From Bog-473 sp963737745 (GTDB taxonomy: Bacteria; Actinomycetota; Acidimicrobiia; Acidimicrobiales; RAAP-2), in the NCBI GenBank assembly GCA_963737745.1, contig CAVTTR010000007.1:682001-746000 (forward strand): 64,000 nucleotides of DNA. Direction: 5' to 3'. The notes under the pieces were generated by a model, which worked only from the letters and a program-made list of their open reading frames with translations, searched no databases and was not told where the DNA came from. The position numbers and the translations under genes are program-made. The first letter of the stretch is position 1, and every line of letters starts with the position of its first letter. Positions 17,558 to 27,789 of the stretch are shown here, one piece after another.

Positions 17558-19309
17558 CTAGTCCACCGCGAGGGGATAACGGCCGACGACGGCCGCCTCG
17601 AGCTGGCGTTGGTGCTCTCGGCGCAACTGCAGGGCTCGGTCGTGGTCGATCGGCATCAGCGAAACGGTGGCACCGGGTGCGCATTGCCCCAGCAGGCCGT
17701 GATCGACCGCCGCCACAACCGCCAGCACCGGGTACCCGCCCAAGGTGGCATGGTCGCTCAAGAGAATCACCGGCTCGCCGTCGGGTGGAACCTGCACGGC
17801 ACCGGTCACCATGCCCTGAGAATCGAGTTCGCGCGCCGGTCCGGGTGCCACTCGCAGCGCGAGCGTTGTCGGATCACGACGAAGCCGCAGACCAACCCGA
17901 TTGCTCTCAGGCTCAACGGTGAAACGAGTGGCGGCCATCGAAGCCAAGGCGTCCGCGGCAAAGCATTCGGGGTGCGGTCCGGGCACGACACGCAAGGAGA
18001 TCGGCTCCGCTCCGGTGAGCACCGGTCTGGCGCTTTCTGCGAGATGGTCGCCTAGTGGAGGACGCATCGGCGCGGCCCACAACCGTTCGCCGACCTCGAT
18101 TGGCCCCGGACCGAGCTTCGTGAGCTGATCGCTCGCACAGCTTCCGAACATTTCGGGTCCCACCAATCCCCCCGCCACGGCGAGGTACGAACGAAAACCA
18201 CCCCGTACCGCACCGACCGCCAACCGCTGTCCCACCTTGACCGGCACCACTTGGCCTGCGGCAACCTCTTGTCGGTCCAATGTGATGTCAGGCGCCGCGC
18301 CCACGACGGCGACATAGGTGGAAGTGAGGCAACGAAGGGTCGGCCCGCGCGCGGTGATCTCCAGCGCGTCGGCATCGACCGCATTCCCCACCAGCTCGTT
18401 GGCCAAGCGAAACGAGTAAGGATCCGCCGGGCGCGCGGCGGGAACACCGAGGGCTGCCACACCTCGACGTCCCGCATCTTGTCGTACGGTTCGTATCCCA
18501 GGCTCTTCGACGGCGAAGACGGCGCGTGACGAGGGCTGCTTCTCAGTCACATCGGGCTCAGTCACATCGGGCTCACCCACATCGGGCCAGGCCATCGTGA
18601 CAGCGGTGGCGGGATCATCGGGCACAGCGACCGTTCCGGAGGAGCGGGAAAACCGCACGCGATCGCCTGCGGCCAGCCGCGAGAACGGAGGTGCCCACGG
18701 CGTGAAGAGTGCGACGTCGGTCCGGCCGATGAGCTGCCATCCTCCGGGCGAGGCGACGGGATAGACAGCGGCAAAGCCGTTGGCGAGGGCGATCGATCCG
18801 GCGGGGACCATCGGACGGGGGCGTGCACGACGAGGGACGTGGCGGAGCTCTTCGGGCAGCCCGCCAAGGTAGGCGAAACCCGGCGCAAACCCCACGATCG
18901 CCACGGTGAACTCGGCAGCCGTGATCGCCTCGATCACAGCCCCGACCGTGAGGCCGGCAGTCTCGGCCACCTCAGCCAAATCCGGACCGTCGAAGACGCC
19001 GGATATCACGAGCGGAGCCGCGCCGTTCGCACCCAGCCGCTCTTCACCGGGTTCTCCGAGCACCTGCTCCACCACCGCCGGCAGCGACGAGAGTGCGGCC
19101 TCGAGCCCTTCGCTGTCCGGCTCGAATTCCAACAGCACGGTGGCCAATCCTCCCACTGCTTCGACGAGACCGCGGAGCCCGGTCGCCCTCAGGGTCTGCA
19201 CCAAGAGGCGGGCCGAGGTGGGGTCCCGCACGCCCACCAGCAACGCGTCGTCGCCCAGGCGGCGGACCTCACCTACCGGTACGGAGCGTGGCGTGGCGCC
19301 CTCTGACAC
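17558..19309 (-). CDS. 5-oxoprolinase PxpB-PxpC fusion
   Basis: ATP-dependent 5-oxoproline hydrolysis needs PxpA, PxpB and PxpC; here B and C are fused. The PxpB part (about 1-225) includes GFAPGFAYLGGL, VPAGSIALANG and PGGWQLIGRT. After a linker, the PxpC part (about 250-583) includes DAGRRGVAALGVP, GRAVRGGFRSYLAVAGG-like text and SDHATLGGYPV. I chose the GTG at 19309, just after the pxpA stop (19324), for 583 aa. The linker holds a 15-nt tandem duplication (18545-18585) encoding PDVTE-type units. The allophanate hydrolase-like family also includes urea carboxylase partners, but an adjacent pxpA supports 5-oxoprolinase. Confidence 0.9.
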   Translation of the reverse strand: MSEGATPRSVPVGEVRRLGDDALLVGVRDPTSARLLVQTLRATGLRGLVEAVGGLATVLLEFEPDSEGLEAALSSLPAVVEQVLGEPGEERLGANGAAPLVISGVFDGPDLAEVAETAGLTVGAVIEAITAAEFTVAIVGFAPGFAYLGGLPEELRHVPRRARPRPMVPAGSIALANGFAAVYPVASPGGWQLIGRTDVALFTPWAPPFSRLAAGDRVRFSRSSGTVAVPDDPATAVTMAWPDVGEPDVTEPDVTEKQPSSRAVFAVEEPGIRTVRQDAGRRGVAALGVPAARPADPYSFRLANELVGNAVDADALEITARGPTLRCLTSTYVAVVGAAPDITLDRQEVAAGQVVPVKVGQRLAVGAVRGGFRSYLAVAGGLVGPEMFGSCASDQLTKLGPGPIEVGERLWAAPMRPPLGDHLAESARPVLTGAEPISLRVVPGPHPECFAADALASMAATRFTVEPESNRVGLRLRRDPTTLALRVAPGPARELDSQGMVTGAVQVPPDGEPVILLSDHATLGGYPVLAVVAAVDHGLLGQCAPGATVSLMPIDHDRALQLRREHQRQLEAAVVGRYPLAVD

Positions 19310-19323
19310 GTCGAGGGCTGACG

Positions 19324-20097
19324 CTATGACGGCGCGTGCACAGCCACGCCGGCTGCGGTCAGGGCACCAACGACAGCGAGCGCCATCACGGCGGCGTCGG
19401 GGGAGTCGCCGTGGATACACAGCGTGTCCACCGGCAACGACAGCGTCGTGCCGTCGAAGGCCTTCACCGAGCCCTCGACAACCAAGTCGCGCGCTTGGCG
19501 CGCCGCCTGCCAAGGGTCGCTGTACACCGAGCCGGGTTCCTGGCGCGACTGGAGGTCGCCGGTCGAGGTGTAGGCACGGTCGGCGAACCCTTCTCGAAGG
19601 ACCCGCAGACCGGCCGCCCGCGCCCGCGCCACGGCCGGCGCACACGCCGGCAGGACCAGCCAGGTCTCCGGTCCACAGAGCTCGAGCGTCACGGCGACAA
19701 GAGCGTCGCAGGTCGATGGGTCGCGGGCCACCTCGGCATAGAGCGCACCGTGCGGTTTGATCGACTGCACAGTCGTCCCGAGGCCCGCGGCCACCTGCAT
19801 GAGGGAGCGTATCTGCCCGGCTAAGGCCGACGACAGCTCGTCGGTCGTCATTTCCATCGGACGACGGCCAAATCCCGGCCGGTCGGGGTAGGACGGATGG
19901 GCCCCGATACGAACGCCGCCGTCCATTGCAGCCGAGACGGTGGCGCGCATCGACGACTCGTCTCCCGCATGCCCACCACATGCCACGTGCACCGACGTCA
20001 CCAAAGCGAGGAGAGCGCGTTCGGTCGCAATACCGGCGGCGTCGCCGGCTTCACCCACATCGGCGTTGAGGTCTATGGTGCGGGCCTCATCCGGCAC
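19324..20097 (-). CDS. pxpA: 5-oxoprolinase subunit A (LamB/YcsF family)
   Basis: 257 residues with the LamB/YcsF signatures: DLNADVGEA near the N-terminus, ACGGHAGD, GAHPSYPD, VKPHGALY-type text (SIKPHGALYAEV) and LCIHGDSP. It forms the three-part 5-oxoprolinase with the downstream PxpBC fusion, converting 5-oxoproline to glutamate with ATP. Its start overlaps the end of lhr by 11 nt, and the fusion gene follows 15 nt later. Confidence 0.93.
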   Translation of the reverse strand: MPDEARTIDLNADVGEAGDAAGIATERALLALVTSVHVACGGHAGDESSMRATVSAAMDGGVRIGAHPSYPDRPGFGRRPMEMTTDELSSALAGQIRSLMQVAAGLGTTVQSIKPHGALYAEVARDPSTCDALVAVTLELCGPETWLVLPACAPAVARARAAGLRVLREGFADRAYTSTGDLQSRQEPGSVYSDPWQAARQARDLVVEGSVKAFDGTTLSLPVDTLCIHGDSPDAAVMALAVVGALTAAGVAVHAPS

Positions 20098-23000
20098 GGA
20101 GATCGTCCACCACGATGCCGTCGCGGAACGTCACGCGCTGGTTTCGCCTCGTGGGAACGCGCGCTCCCCCCATGATGGAGCCCGTGACGTTGAGTGGATC
20201 AGCTCCGGCGACCACCAGGTGTTCGCCGCTGGGAGCTCGGCGATGGACTTTGAGGAGCTCCGCCGCCGCCTCAGGCAGCGCGTACTGCTCCCCCGAGAGC
20301 CCCACCACGAACCGGCCGCCAAGGACAAGCCCGCGCGCTTCGAGGCGGCGGAGGGCCCACACCACTTCGCGCCACGGGACGTGAAAGGACTCACGACTCC
20401 ACACCTCCCAGGCCACGATGCCCCAACGGGCCAGAAGTTGCGACGCCACTGCCTCAGCCAGCTCTTCATTGGGCGGCGAGGTCACGTCATGCGCCAGATC
20501 TGCGTCTTGCCTTGCTTCGTCTGCTGGAAGGAGTGACCACCGGCCCTCGCCGATGCCCGAGCCGACCGGTGCCCGTCGACGGGCCAGTCCCGGCCGCGCC
20601 GGGCGGCCCGTATTCGGTCGCCCATTCGGGGTGCGATACGTCCTTGTGCGCCAACGATCACGAGCCGAAAGCAACGACCGCACGGCCGAAAATGCGTCGG
20701 CGGTCACGATGCCCCGCGCCACCAGGTCCCACAGCCCTTCGTCGACCTCGGCCGGTAGGCGGCCAGACAGACCGGCGAGCTCGGGGCGAAAACAGGCGCC
20801 CCGGGAGCGCAGCGCAGCCAGGACGTCCGCGGCCGCGCCGACCTCCGGCTCGGCGGCCACTGCCCCGACGCGCACAGCCTGCAACATCCAAGGGAGGTCC
20901 TCGCGCACGACGAAGGCCAGCGGGGTGGCTGGCGACGGCGTCCCACTGCGGCCCGCCCGCTCCGCTCGAGGTGTCAGGCGACCCCAGACGACCTCACCGG
21001 AGAGGCAGAGCTCATCGAGCCAACGGGCGTCGTAATCCTCGACGCGGGCCGGGAGGATGTGGGCTTCCCACTCGGCCGCCGGAGCCTCTATGCCCTGTAG
21101 CTGCTCGAGCACGCTCAGCAACCCGCCACGTCCCTGGGTGCGAGTGGACGGAGTGACGTGCTGCCATTCGGTCAAAAAGCGGACGAAATCGGCGATGGGC
21201 ACGGGGTCCACCAGCCCACGCCGGCGCTGCCGGCTGGCCCCATGCAGCCGCACCAAAAGGTGACGAGCACACCATCGGCCGTCGGGGAGCTCAATGGCCG
21301 AACCCTGGGCCTCGAGCCGAGCCAATGCGGTACGGGCCCGAGCGGCCGTCAACGGTGCCCCCATGGGCGCACCGGACGAAAGTGGCAACTCCGACGTCAG
21401 CTCGGCCACAGAGACCGGCCCCGACAGTCCGAGATGACCTCGAATGCACGCCGCGGCGGCTTCGTCATCGTCGCCCAGAGATGCGGCCGCTATCGCCTGC
21501 TCGGTCGCAACCCAACTCTCCCCAAGCACCATGGCGCGCCCGGCGCTGGCCAGGGTGTCGAACCACGCTGACCACTCCGGCACCGGTCGACAGGCCACGA
21601 GTGAGAGCAGTAGGTCATGAAGCTCATCGGCGTTACGCAGTCGCGGTCGCACCTGCTCGAGAACGAGTGAGACCGCCTCGGGATCCAAGGCGTCTAACTC
21701 GTCGGTGGGCACGGGAAGGCCGTTGGGGCCGAGTGCGCCCAGGCCACGGCGAAGCGAGAGGGCGCGCGTCCGGCGCTCTTCGAGTGGTGCGCCGTCGAGG
21801 AACGTGAAGGGTCGGCCGCTCAAAATCCCGTGCGAGAAGGGTGAAGGCTCGGACGATTCCACGGTGTGCAGGGCGATCGCACCCGATTCGACCTGCGACC
21901 ACAGGTCGACCAGACCTTCCACGGAGAGCCCTTCGTGCAGGCAGTCGTCGACGGTCTGACGCACGAGCACGTGATCGGGCACGGTCACCGGGCCCGCTGC
22001 TGCATTTTCCTGGCACGCCGCCAGTGACGGCCACACGGCGGCCAGCAGATCATCGGCCTCCATACGTTGCAGGTGGATGGGTCGCCGCCTGCCGCCGCGC
22101 TGGCGGGGCAGGACCAAAGCGCGATTGAGATTCCAGCGCCAGCGGGCCGCCAGCATCGGGTGTGGCAGCACAGCTTGGGTCAACACATCCGCCGCATCTT
22201 TGGCGCGCAGCATCGATGCGACGCTGGCGAGCGGGAAACTGTGCTGGGGACCGAGCGACAGCACTACCGTGTCGTCGTCCGCCGCAGCCTGCAGTTCGAA
22301 GTCGAACGACACGCAGAAGCGTTTGCGCAGGGCCAGCCCGAGAGCGCGGTTTACCCGCCCACCGAATGGAGCGTGCAGGATCAGCTGCGTCCCTTCGCTG
22401 TCGTCAAAGCAGCGCTCCACCACGATGCGCTGCCGGGTGGGCAAGTAGCCCAAGGCGGCCAGGCCGGCGGCGCAGTAGGCCACGACTTGTTGCGCCACGT
22501 CCTCACCGACGCCGGCCCGGTCCATAACCAGCCGTCGCGCCCCCGCTCCGTCCTGGGCGCGCAGCAAGGGCTCGAGCTCGGAGCGCAGATCGCTCACGGC
22601 TTGGGAAAGCTCTGTCGTCCGCGCCGGCGCTTCACCCAACCAGAAGGGAATCGTGGGTGGAAGATCGCCGGCGTCATGCACGCGCACCGTGCCCACCTCG
22701 ACCTTGGCCACGCGCCACGAATGCGTGCCGAGAAGGAAGATGTCGCCCGCCGTCGCCTCCACCGCGAAATCCTCGTGCACCGACCCCACCGTGATGCCCT
22801 CGGGATCGAGCACGACGCGGTAGTCGCCGGTCTCGGGAATGGCACCGCCGCTCGTGAGCGCGGCCAAGCGCGCCCCTCGCCGGGCCATCAACCGGCCGTT
22901 GACGGCGTCGAGATGCAAATGGGCGCCGCGCCGGCCCCGTCCGGTCTCGATGCCCCAACTCGCCAGTGCCACGACCTCGTCAAAGTCCTGGCGCGCCAGG

Positions 23001-24409
23001 TCGGCGTAGGGGGCCGCGTGGCGGACCATCTGCCACAGCTCTTCGATCCCCCGCTCTTCGACCGCTGCCACTTCGGCCACCAGTTGCTGCGTCAGCACGT
23101 CGAGCGGGGCTATGGGGGGCTCGAGCAGGTCGAGCTTGCCATCCCGCACGGCCGCCAATAGGGCCGTGCATTCAACGAGCTCGTCTCGCGTCATGGGGTA
23201 GAGCCGGCCGGCGGGGATGCCGTCGCGCTGGTGGTTGGCCCGACCAACACGCTGCAGGAAGGTCCCGATGGCCCGCGGCGAGCCAATCTGGCACACCAAC
23301 TCCACCGGACCCACGTCGATACCCAATTCCAGTGACGCGGTAGCGACCAACGCCCGCAGATCCCCCGCTCGAAGGCGCGTCTCGACGATGCGTCGTCGCG
23401 CCGCCGAGAGACTGCCGTGGTGCGCCGCCACGAGGAGCGAAGCATCCACGTCGTCGCCGTGGCCCTCCGCGCTGCCCAGGCGCTCAGCCAATTGGTGGGC
23501 CACGCGCTCAGCCATCTTTCGCGTGTTGACAAAGATCAGCGTCGTGCGGTGCTCCCGGGTGTGGTCGGCGATGCGGTCCAGGATGTTCGACAACTGCAAG
23601 CCACTGGCCACGGCTTCCAGTTCGCTCTCGGGCAACTCGATCGCCACGTTCAGCTGGCGCGCATGGCCACAGTCGACGATCACGGTGGGCGGACGATCTT
23701 CGTGCACGCCGGAGAGGAGGCGGGCCACCACATCGAGTGGACGCTGGGTGGCCGAGAGCCCGATGCGCTGCAAATGACCGCCGCTCGCCGCCACGAGTCC
23801 GTCCAGACGCTCGAGGCTCAACGAAAGATGGCTGCCGCGCTTGTCGCGCGCCAAGGTGTGCACCTCGTCGACGATGACCGTGTGCACGCCGCCCAACAGT
23901 GCACGCGAGGAAGGAGCCGTGAGGAGCAGATACAGCGACTCGGGAGTGGTGACCAGAATGTCCGGCGCGTTCTTGCGCATGGCGGCGCGTTCGGCGGCCG
24001 GAGTGTCACCGGTCCGCACGGCCACGCGGAGCTCCGGGTCGACGTACCCCATCCGTGCCGCCTCTTCCTTGATTTCGGCCAGCGGGATGTGGAGGTTCTC
24101 GTGCACGTCGACGGCGAGGGCGCGCAACGGTGAGACATAGAGGACCTCGGGGAGCCCGTGTTGACGAGTACCGGCCTCGGCCGCTTTGTATGCGGCGTCG
24201 ATGGCGACGAGGAATCCCGTCAACGTCTTTCCGGTTCCGGTGGGTGACGCCACCAAGACGTCCTTCCCCTCGGCGATGTGGGGCCACGCCTCACTCTGGG
24301 GCGCGGTCGGACCTTCTGGGAAACGCCGGGCGAACCACGCTGCCACGGCCGGGTGAAACGCGCCGAGGAGCTCAGAGGGCGCTGCCGTCTCGGTCACGGG
24401 TGCGGTCAT
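20087..24409 (-). CDS. lhr: Lhr-type ATP-dependent DNA helicase
   Basis: A very large superfamily 2 helicase, 1440 residues, with the length and order of bacterial Lhr. It has motif I SPTGTGKT (about 55-62), motif II DEVH, motif III LSATQ, motif VI QRVGRANH and then the Lhr core (winged-helix and beta-barrel). A long C-terminal domain similar to DUF1998-less Lhr proteins completes it. Lhr helicases translocate 3'-5' and are tied to repair of DNA damage in mycobacteria. It is the first gene of the lhr-pxpA-pxpBC run. The C-terminal end (NRQ-like RRNQRVTFRDGIVVDDL) is in frame, with no breaks seen. Confidence 0.93.
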   Translation of the reverse strand: MTAPVTETAAPSELLGAFHPAVAAWFARRFPEGPTAPQSEAWPHIAEGKDVLVASPTGTGKTLTGFLVAIDAAYKAAEAGTRQHGLPEVLYVSPLRALAVDVHENLHIPLAEIKEEAARMGYVDPELRVAVRTGDTPAAERAAMRKNAPDILVTTPESLYLLLTAPSSRALLGGVHTVIVDEVHTLARDKRGSHLSLSLERLDGLVAASGGHLQRIGLSATQRPLDVVARLLSGVHEDRPPTVIVDCGHARQLNVAIELPESELEAVASGLQLSNILDRIADHTREHRTTLIFVNTRKMAERVAHQLAERLGSAEGHGDDVDASLLVAAHHGSLSAARRRIVETRLRAGDLRALVATASLELGIDVGPVELVCQIGSPRAIGTFLQRVGRANHQRDGIPAGRLYPMTRDELVECTALLAAVRDGKLDLLEPPIAPLDVLTQQLVAEVAAVEERGIEELWQMVRHAAPYADLARQDFDEVVALASWGIETGRGRRGAHLHLDAVNGRLMARRGARLAALTSGGAIPETGDYRVVLDPEGITVGSVHEDFAVEATAGDIFLLGTHSWRVAKVEVGTVRVHDAGDLPPTIPFWLGEAPARTTELSQAVSDLRSELEPLLRAQDGAGARRLVMDRAGVGEDVAQQVVAYCAAGLAALGYLPTRQRIVVERCFDDSEGTQLILHAPFGGRVNRALGLALRKRFCVSFDFELQAAADDDTVVLSLGPQHSFPLASVASMLRAKDAADVLTQAVLPHPMLAARWRWNLNRALVLPRQRGGRRRPIHLQRMEADDLLAAVWPSLAACQENAAAGPVTVPDHVLVRQTVDDCLHEGLSVEGLVDLWSQVESGAIALHTVESSEPSPFSHGILSGRPFTFLDGAPLEERRTRALSLRRGLGALGPNGLPVPTDELDALDPEAVSLVLEQVRPRLRNADELHDLLLSLVACRPVPEWSAWFDTLASAGRAMVLGESWVATEQAIAAASLGDDDEAAAACIRGHLGLSGPVSVAELTSELPLSSGAPMGAPLTAARARTALARLEAQGSAIELPDGRWCARHLLVRLHGASRQRRRGLVDPVPIADFVRFLTEWQHVTPSTRTQGRGGLLSVLEQLQGIEAPAAEWEAHILPARVEDYDARWLDELCLSGEVVWGRLTPRAERAGRSGTPSPATPLAFVVREDLPWMLQAVRVGAVAAEPEVGAAADVLAALRSRGACFRPELAGLSGRLPAEVDEGLWDLVARGIVTADAFSAVRSLLSARDRWRTRTYRTPNGRPNTGRPARPGLARRRAPVGSGIGEGRWSLLPADEARQDADLAHDVTSPPNEELAEAVASQLLARWGIVAWEVWSRESFHVPWREVVWALRRLEARGLVLGGRFVVGLSGEQYALPEAAAELLKVHRRAPSGEHLVVAGADPLNVTGSIMGGARVPTRRNQRVTFRDGIVVDDLRAG

Positions 24410-24498
24410 CCCTCTATTTCACCAGGATGCTGTGACACCGTGTGCAGCCAACTCGCCGCCCCGACTGCTTCAGAGGTGGCTCAGGCTTCGGCGGTGGC

Positions 24499-25303
24499 TC
24501 AGGACGGCCGGCGCCCCCAGGCGGCAATCATCGGTGGCTGTGTGAGATCGAGCGTGCCGGCGGCGACATTGGCCAGGTGGAGCTCAATTTCCTCCGATGT
24601 GGCGACGCCGTGTTCGATGAGCTGGCCCGCGATGAGGTGCATGGTTGCCGTCTCCAGGCGGGCACAGGCCGGATGTGCCACCGGGAATGAGGCGTCGGCC
24701 CGGACCTCGGAGAGACCTGCCTCCCGGAGCAGCCGTGGCAATGTGCGCCCGTAGGCCAGATCCGCCCCCCGGCTGGCCATGAGCGCCCGGAACCCGCTGC
24801 GCAGGCGATTGGCCAGCTCCTGCTCGGGCCCCCGCGCCTCCAGCGCACTCAGCGGCTGCAGCGCCGGGTCGGCATCCTCAACAAACAGCCATCCCCCAGG
24901 CCGGAGCGTTCCAACCATGGCTTCCAACGCTTTGGCCCGCTCCGGTACGTGGACCAGCACGAGACGGGCGTGCACCAAGTCGAATTGGGCGATTGGGGGA
25001 GGGTCGAGAGCAACATCGTGCACGCGCACTTCGACCTGCGGACTCAGCGCGTGTCGCGGCCGCTCCGGCCCACGTCACGTCGATGTCGGTAGCCAAGACG
25101 CGCCCGTTGACCCCCACGCGCGCAGCCAGCCATTGCACCACTGAGGTGCCACCCGCCCCCACCTCCCAGCAGCGCCAACCCGGGGCGATGCCCAGCTTCT
25201 CCAAATGGGCAAATGTCGAAGGATCGAACAGCTCGACGAAAGCGGCGAAACGCTCGGCGGCGGCAGTGGCCGCGTTGGCGAGGAGGTAGCCGCTCTCCTT
25301 CAC
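24499..25303 (-). CDS. SAM-dependent methyltransferase, class I, split by one frameshift
   Basis: Two frames make one protein of about 268 aa. The upstream frame (from 25303) has KESGYLLAN and the SAM-binding WEVGAGGTS...VLATDID. The downstream frame (to 24499) has FDLVHARLVLVHVPER, LRPGGWLFVEDAD and the C-terminal lid. The switch is near 25055-25070, where the reading moves from TRAES to LSPQVEVRVHDV. One base is probably wrong in this stretch. The fold is a Rossmann methyltransferase; the substrate is unknown. The start overlaps the stop of the patatin gene by 4 nt (ATGA), implying one operon. Confidence 0.72.
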
Positions 25304-26430
25304 GGAAGGGCGGTCGAGGTCGGGCTTGGGGCGGAGGTCGGGGTTGGGACCGAGGTCGTGTCAAGAGGCGCGGTTGGTGACGGCAGAAGGGTGGGAGGCA
25401 GGTGGGAGGCGGTCGGCGTGACCAGGTCGGTGTCGGTCCGTGGCGCTCCGTTCGTCGGGTGGTCATGGGTGGGGCGCTCTGGAGCGGGTCGGTGTGGGGT
25501 GAGGTCCTGGGAGGTACCGGCGTAGCGGTCCAGGACATCGGCCACCTCCGCCCGGCCTTCCTCAATCAGGTCAGACGTCGCCGAGAAGTCCCTATATTGC
25601 GCCGAGGGCTCGCCGCCGCCGCTGAAGACCACGACCTCTACGCCGGGAGGAAGCATGGCGAGCTCTCGTACGAAGCGGGCATGGATCGCCACGAAGAACG
25701 CGGTCAGGGCCGCCTCCGCCGGACGTTTCGGCAACCGAGGGTGGTAGTGGAGAGGACCACAGAGAAGGACGTAGATCCTGGTACATCCCGCCGCAATGGC
25801 CCGGCTGATCGGCACGTTGTTGACAACTCCGCCGTCGACGAGGACGTCGCCGTCGATGATGACCGGAGGGAAGATCGAAGGGATGGCCGACGACGCCAAA
25901 ATGGCCTCGACCGCAGGGCCGTGGGCTATCCATCGCTCACGACCGTCGGTGAGCGAGGTGGTCACGACCTCGAAGGGGATCATGGTGTCCTGCAGGTTGT
26001 CGTAGTCGACGCCCGCCTCAATAATGGCGCGCAGTCCCGAGTTGGAATGCACGGCGGCGCGTTTTTGGAGAAAAGCCCAGGGACCGTCGAGGGCCGAGCG
26101 GGGAAAGATGTCGGCCCCCTTCACGCCCCTCCAGATCGTCGCCATCCGCTCGATTCCCTCAGGGGTCGGGCTGCCGGCATAGGCCGCGCCGTTGATTGCG
26201 CCCACTGATGCCCCGAACACCCGGTCGGCCCGGATCCCCCGTTCGACCAGCTCGGCCAGCATGCCGACCTGTACCGCACCCCTGCTTCCCCCACCGGCCA
26301 GAACGAAAGCTGTCTTGGGCGCCGGTGGCAGCGCGCCGTCGCGCCGACCGGGCCGGGCTGCATGGAGCCACCGGCTGAGGCGGCTGCGCCACGTGCTCGA
26401 GTCTGGCGGCGAGATTGCGGTCTCGGTCAC
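25300..26430 (-). CDS. Patatin-like phospholipase/esterase with disordered C-terminal tail
   Basis: 376 residues. The patatin domain (about 38-290) has the oxyanion loop GGGSRG, nucleophile elbow GASVG and catalytic Asp in DGGVVNN, the Ser-Asp dyad of lipid acyl hydrolases. The last ~65 residues are Pro/Thr/Ser-rich and low complexity, encoded by a degenerate CCGACC-rich stretch (25303-25500), with no known fold. It overlaps the small membrane protein upstream (4 nt) and the methyltransferase downstream (4 nt). Confidence 0.87.
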   Translation of the reverse strand: MTETAISPPDSSTWRSRLSRWLHAARPGRRDGALPPAPKTAFVLAGGGSRGAVQVGMLAELVERGIRADRVFGASVGAINGAAYAGSPTPEGIERMATIWRGVKGADIFPRSALDGPWAFLQKRAAVHSNSGLRAIIEAGVDYDNLQDTMIPFEVVTTSLTDGRERWIAHGPAVEAILASSAIPSIFPPVIIDGDVLVDGGVVNNVPISRAIAAGCTRIYVLLCGPLHYHPRLPKRPAEAALTAFFVAIHARFVRELAMLPPGVEVVVFSGGGEPSAQYRDFSATSDLIEEGRAEVADVLDRYAGTSQDLTPHRPAPERPTHDHPTNGAPRTDTDLVTPTASHLPPTLLPSPTAPLDTTSVPTPTSAPSPTSTALP

Positions 26431-26687
26431 GGAAGTGGCGGAGGGGGCACGTCGGCCTCCGACGCGGCGGATCTATCCAGCTGGCGTTGCCTCCACGCCG
26501 CACGGCCCTTCCGATCGCTGCGGATGGCCCACGTGAGGACAATGACGATCAGTACGACCAGAGCCACGAGGAATATTCCGAAAATGACGGCAAACGCCAC
26601 GTTCGAAGCCAACAGAGTGACGGACGATGCGAGGAGCGTGAAGGCGGGACCCATGGCATCAGCCAGGGTAGAGGAGACACGGTCCAT
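26427..26687 (-). CDS. Small membrane protein, unknown
   Basis: 86 residues with one strong hydrophobic segment (about 24-54) followed by a positively charged stretch RSDRKGRAAWRQRQ and a Pro tail. No family recognised. It is likely real because its stop overlaps the start of the patatin gene in the ATGA arrangement, making it the first gene of the patatin-methyltransferase operon. Confidence 0.6.
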   Translation of the reverse strand: MDRVSSTLADAMGPAFTLLASSVTLLASNVAFAVIFGIFLVALVVLIVIVLTWAIRSDRKGRAAWRQRQLDRSAASEADVPPPPLP

Positions 26688-26757
26688 GTGGGGAACGGGG
26701 CGCCACTACTCACCCGTGAGACGGTGGCGTGTTACACCCCTGCGTCACACTCCCCAG

Positions 26758-27789
26758 ATGGTTCTCGTAACGCCCCAGCACGCAGCCCTGAGCAGTTCTT
26801 CGCCGCTTACGCTCCCCGATCCCCCCCCTGATCGCCGGAGGAGTCCGCAAGGCAGCAGTGAGGTGGCGTCGGCTAACAACGGCGGGGCGGCGCGCGATGA
26901 GGTCCTGGCGCTCCTCAGGGATGGTTCGGAACGCCGACCTCATTTCCACCCTGGACTCGGCGGCGGCTTGCGGGCCTGGTTGGAGGACGGGGCCAGCGAA
27001 CTCGTCGCGGCCCGTGGCGAGGATGCGCCACCACTCTTCCTCGGGCCACGGCTGCTGTGGGACAGGGCGACTTCGTGGAACAGTCCCGCGAGCCCTGCGA
27101 CGGCACAGGCCGGACCGGCGGTGGGCGACAAGGCCACCTGTACCTCGGCGATCAACGTGACCGACCCCTATCCGATGCACGTCATCGAGTCTTGCCTCGT
27201 GGGTGCCCTCTTCCGCCAAATTGTGACGACGGGACGGGCGTCGAGAGACCCGATGGTCGACGCCCTCGACGCGCTGCGCGTCGAGCCAGCCTCCCTTGGG
27301 ATGGTGCGACATATCGACGCCTTGGATCAGGAGCGGCAGGCTGTCCTCGCCGCATCCCTGTCGACGCACACGGCGCACCTGATCAACCTTACGCCACGTT
27401 TCGCCCCCGGTTGGCTACCCCGCACCGATGACAGGGTGGCAATTCCCTTGGCGGGAGGTCGCGTCGTCCTGTGCGGCGTGTTCGATCTGCTGGTAGGAGC
27501 TCCGGTCCCTGGGACGGCCACATTGTGCGCCGTTGGACTCACGACGGGGGGTCGGTGGGCTCAGGCGCGGATGGCGTTGCACTATCTCGCCCTGCTCGAG
27601 ACATTACGCAGTGGGAGTCCACCTTTTCGGATCGCCCTGCTTCACTCAGCGGTGGGGCGCTACGGGGTCGAGGACGTGCTCGAGGAGCATCTCCGATCCG
27701 TCGTGTCCCATGTCGTCGCTCGCCTATCCACTCTTGGACGCTTCGGAAATGTCGCAACTGCGGGAACTGGAGGATCGATCGATGGCTGA
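26758..27789 (+). CDS. Uncharacterised actinobacterial protein, possibly a degenerate PD-(D/E)XK nuclease-like fold
   Basis: About 343 residues from the ATG at 26758; an RBS is not clear. The C-terminal half resembles actinobacterial RecB-like proteins in order: FDLLVG, then a strand where active members have VDVKxG but here reads CAVGLTTGG, then HYLALLETLRSGSPPFRIALLHSAVGRY (given in part) and VEDVLEEHL. The catalytic Lys position appears to be Thr, so it may be inactive. It is followed by a coupled gene (ATG inside its last codons). The family call is by pattern only. Confidence 0.6.
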   Translation: MVLVTPQHAALSSSSPLTLPDPPPDRRRSPQGSSEVASANNGGAARDEVLALLRDGSERRPHFHPGLGGGLRAWLEDGASELVAARGEDAPPLFLGPRLLWDRATSWNSPASPATAQAGPAVGDKATCTSAINVTDPYPMHVIESCLVGALFRQIVTTGRASRDPMVDALDALRVEPASLGMVRHIDALDQERQAVLAASLSTHTAHLINLTPRFAPGWLPRTDDRVAIPLAGGRVVLCGVFDLLVGAPVPGTATLCAVGLTTGGRWAQARMALHYLALLETLRSGSPPFRIALLHSAVGRYGVEDVLEEHLRSVVSHVVARLSTLGRFGNVATAGTGGSIDG

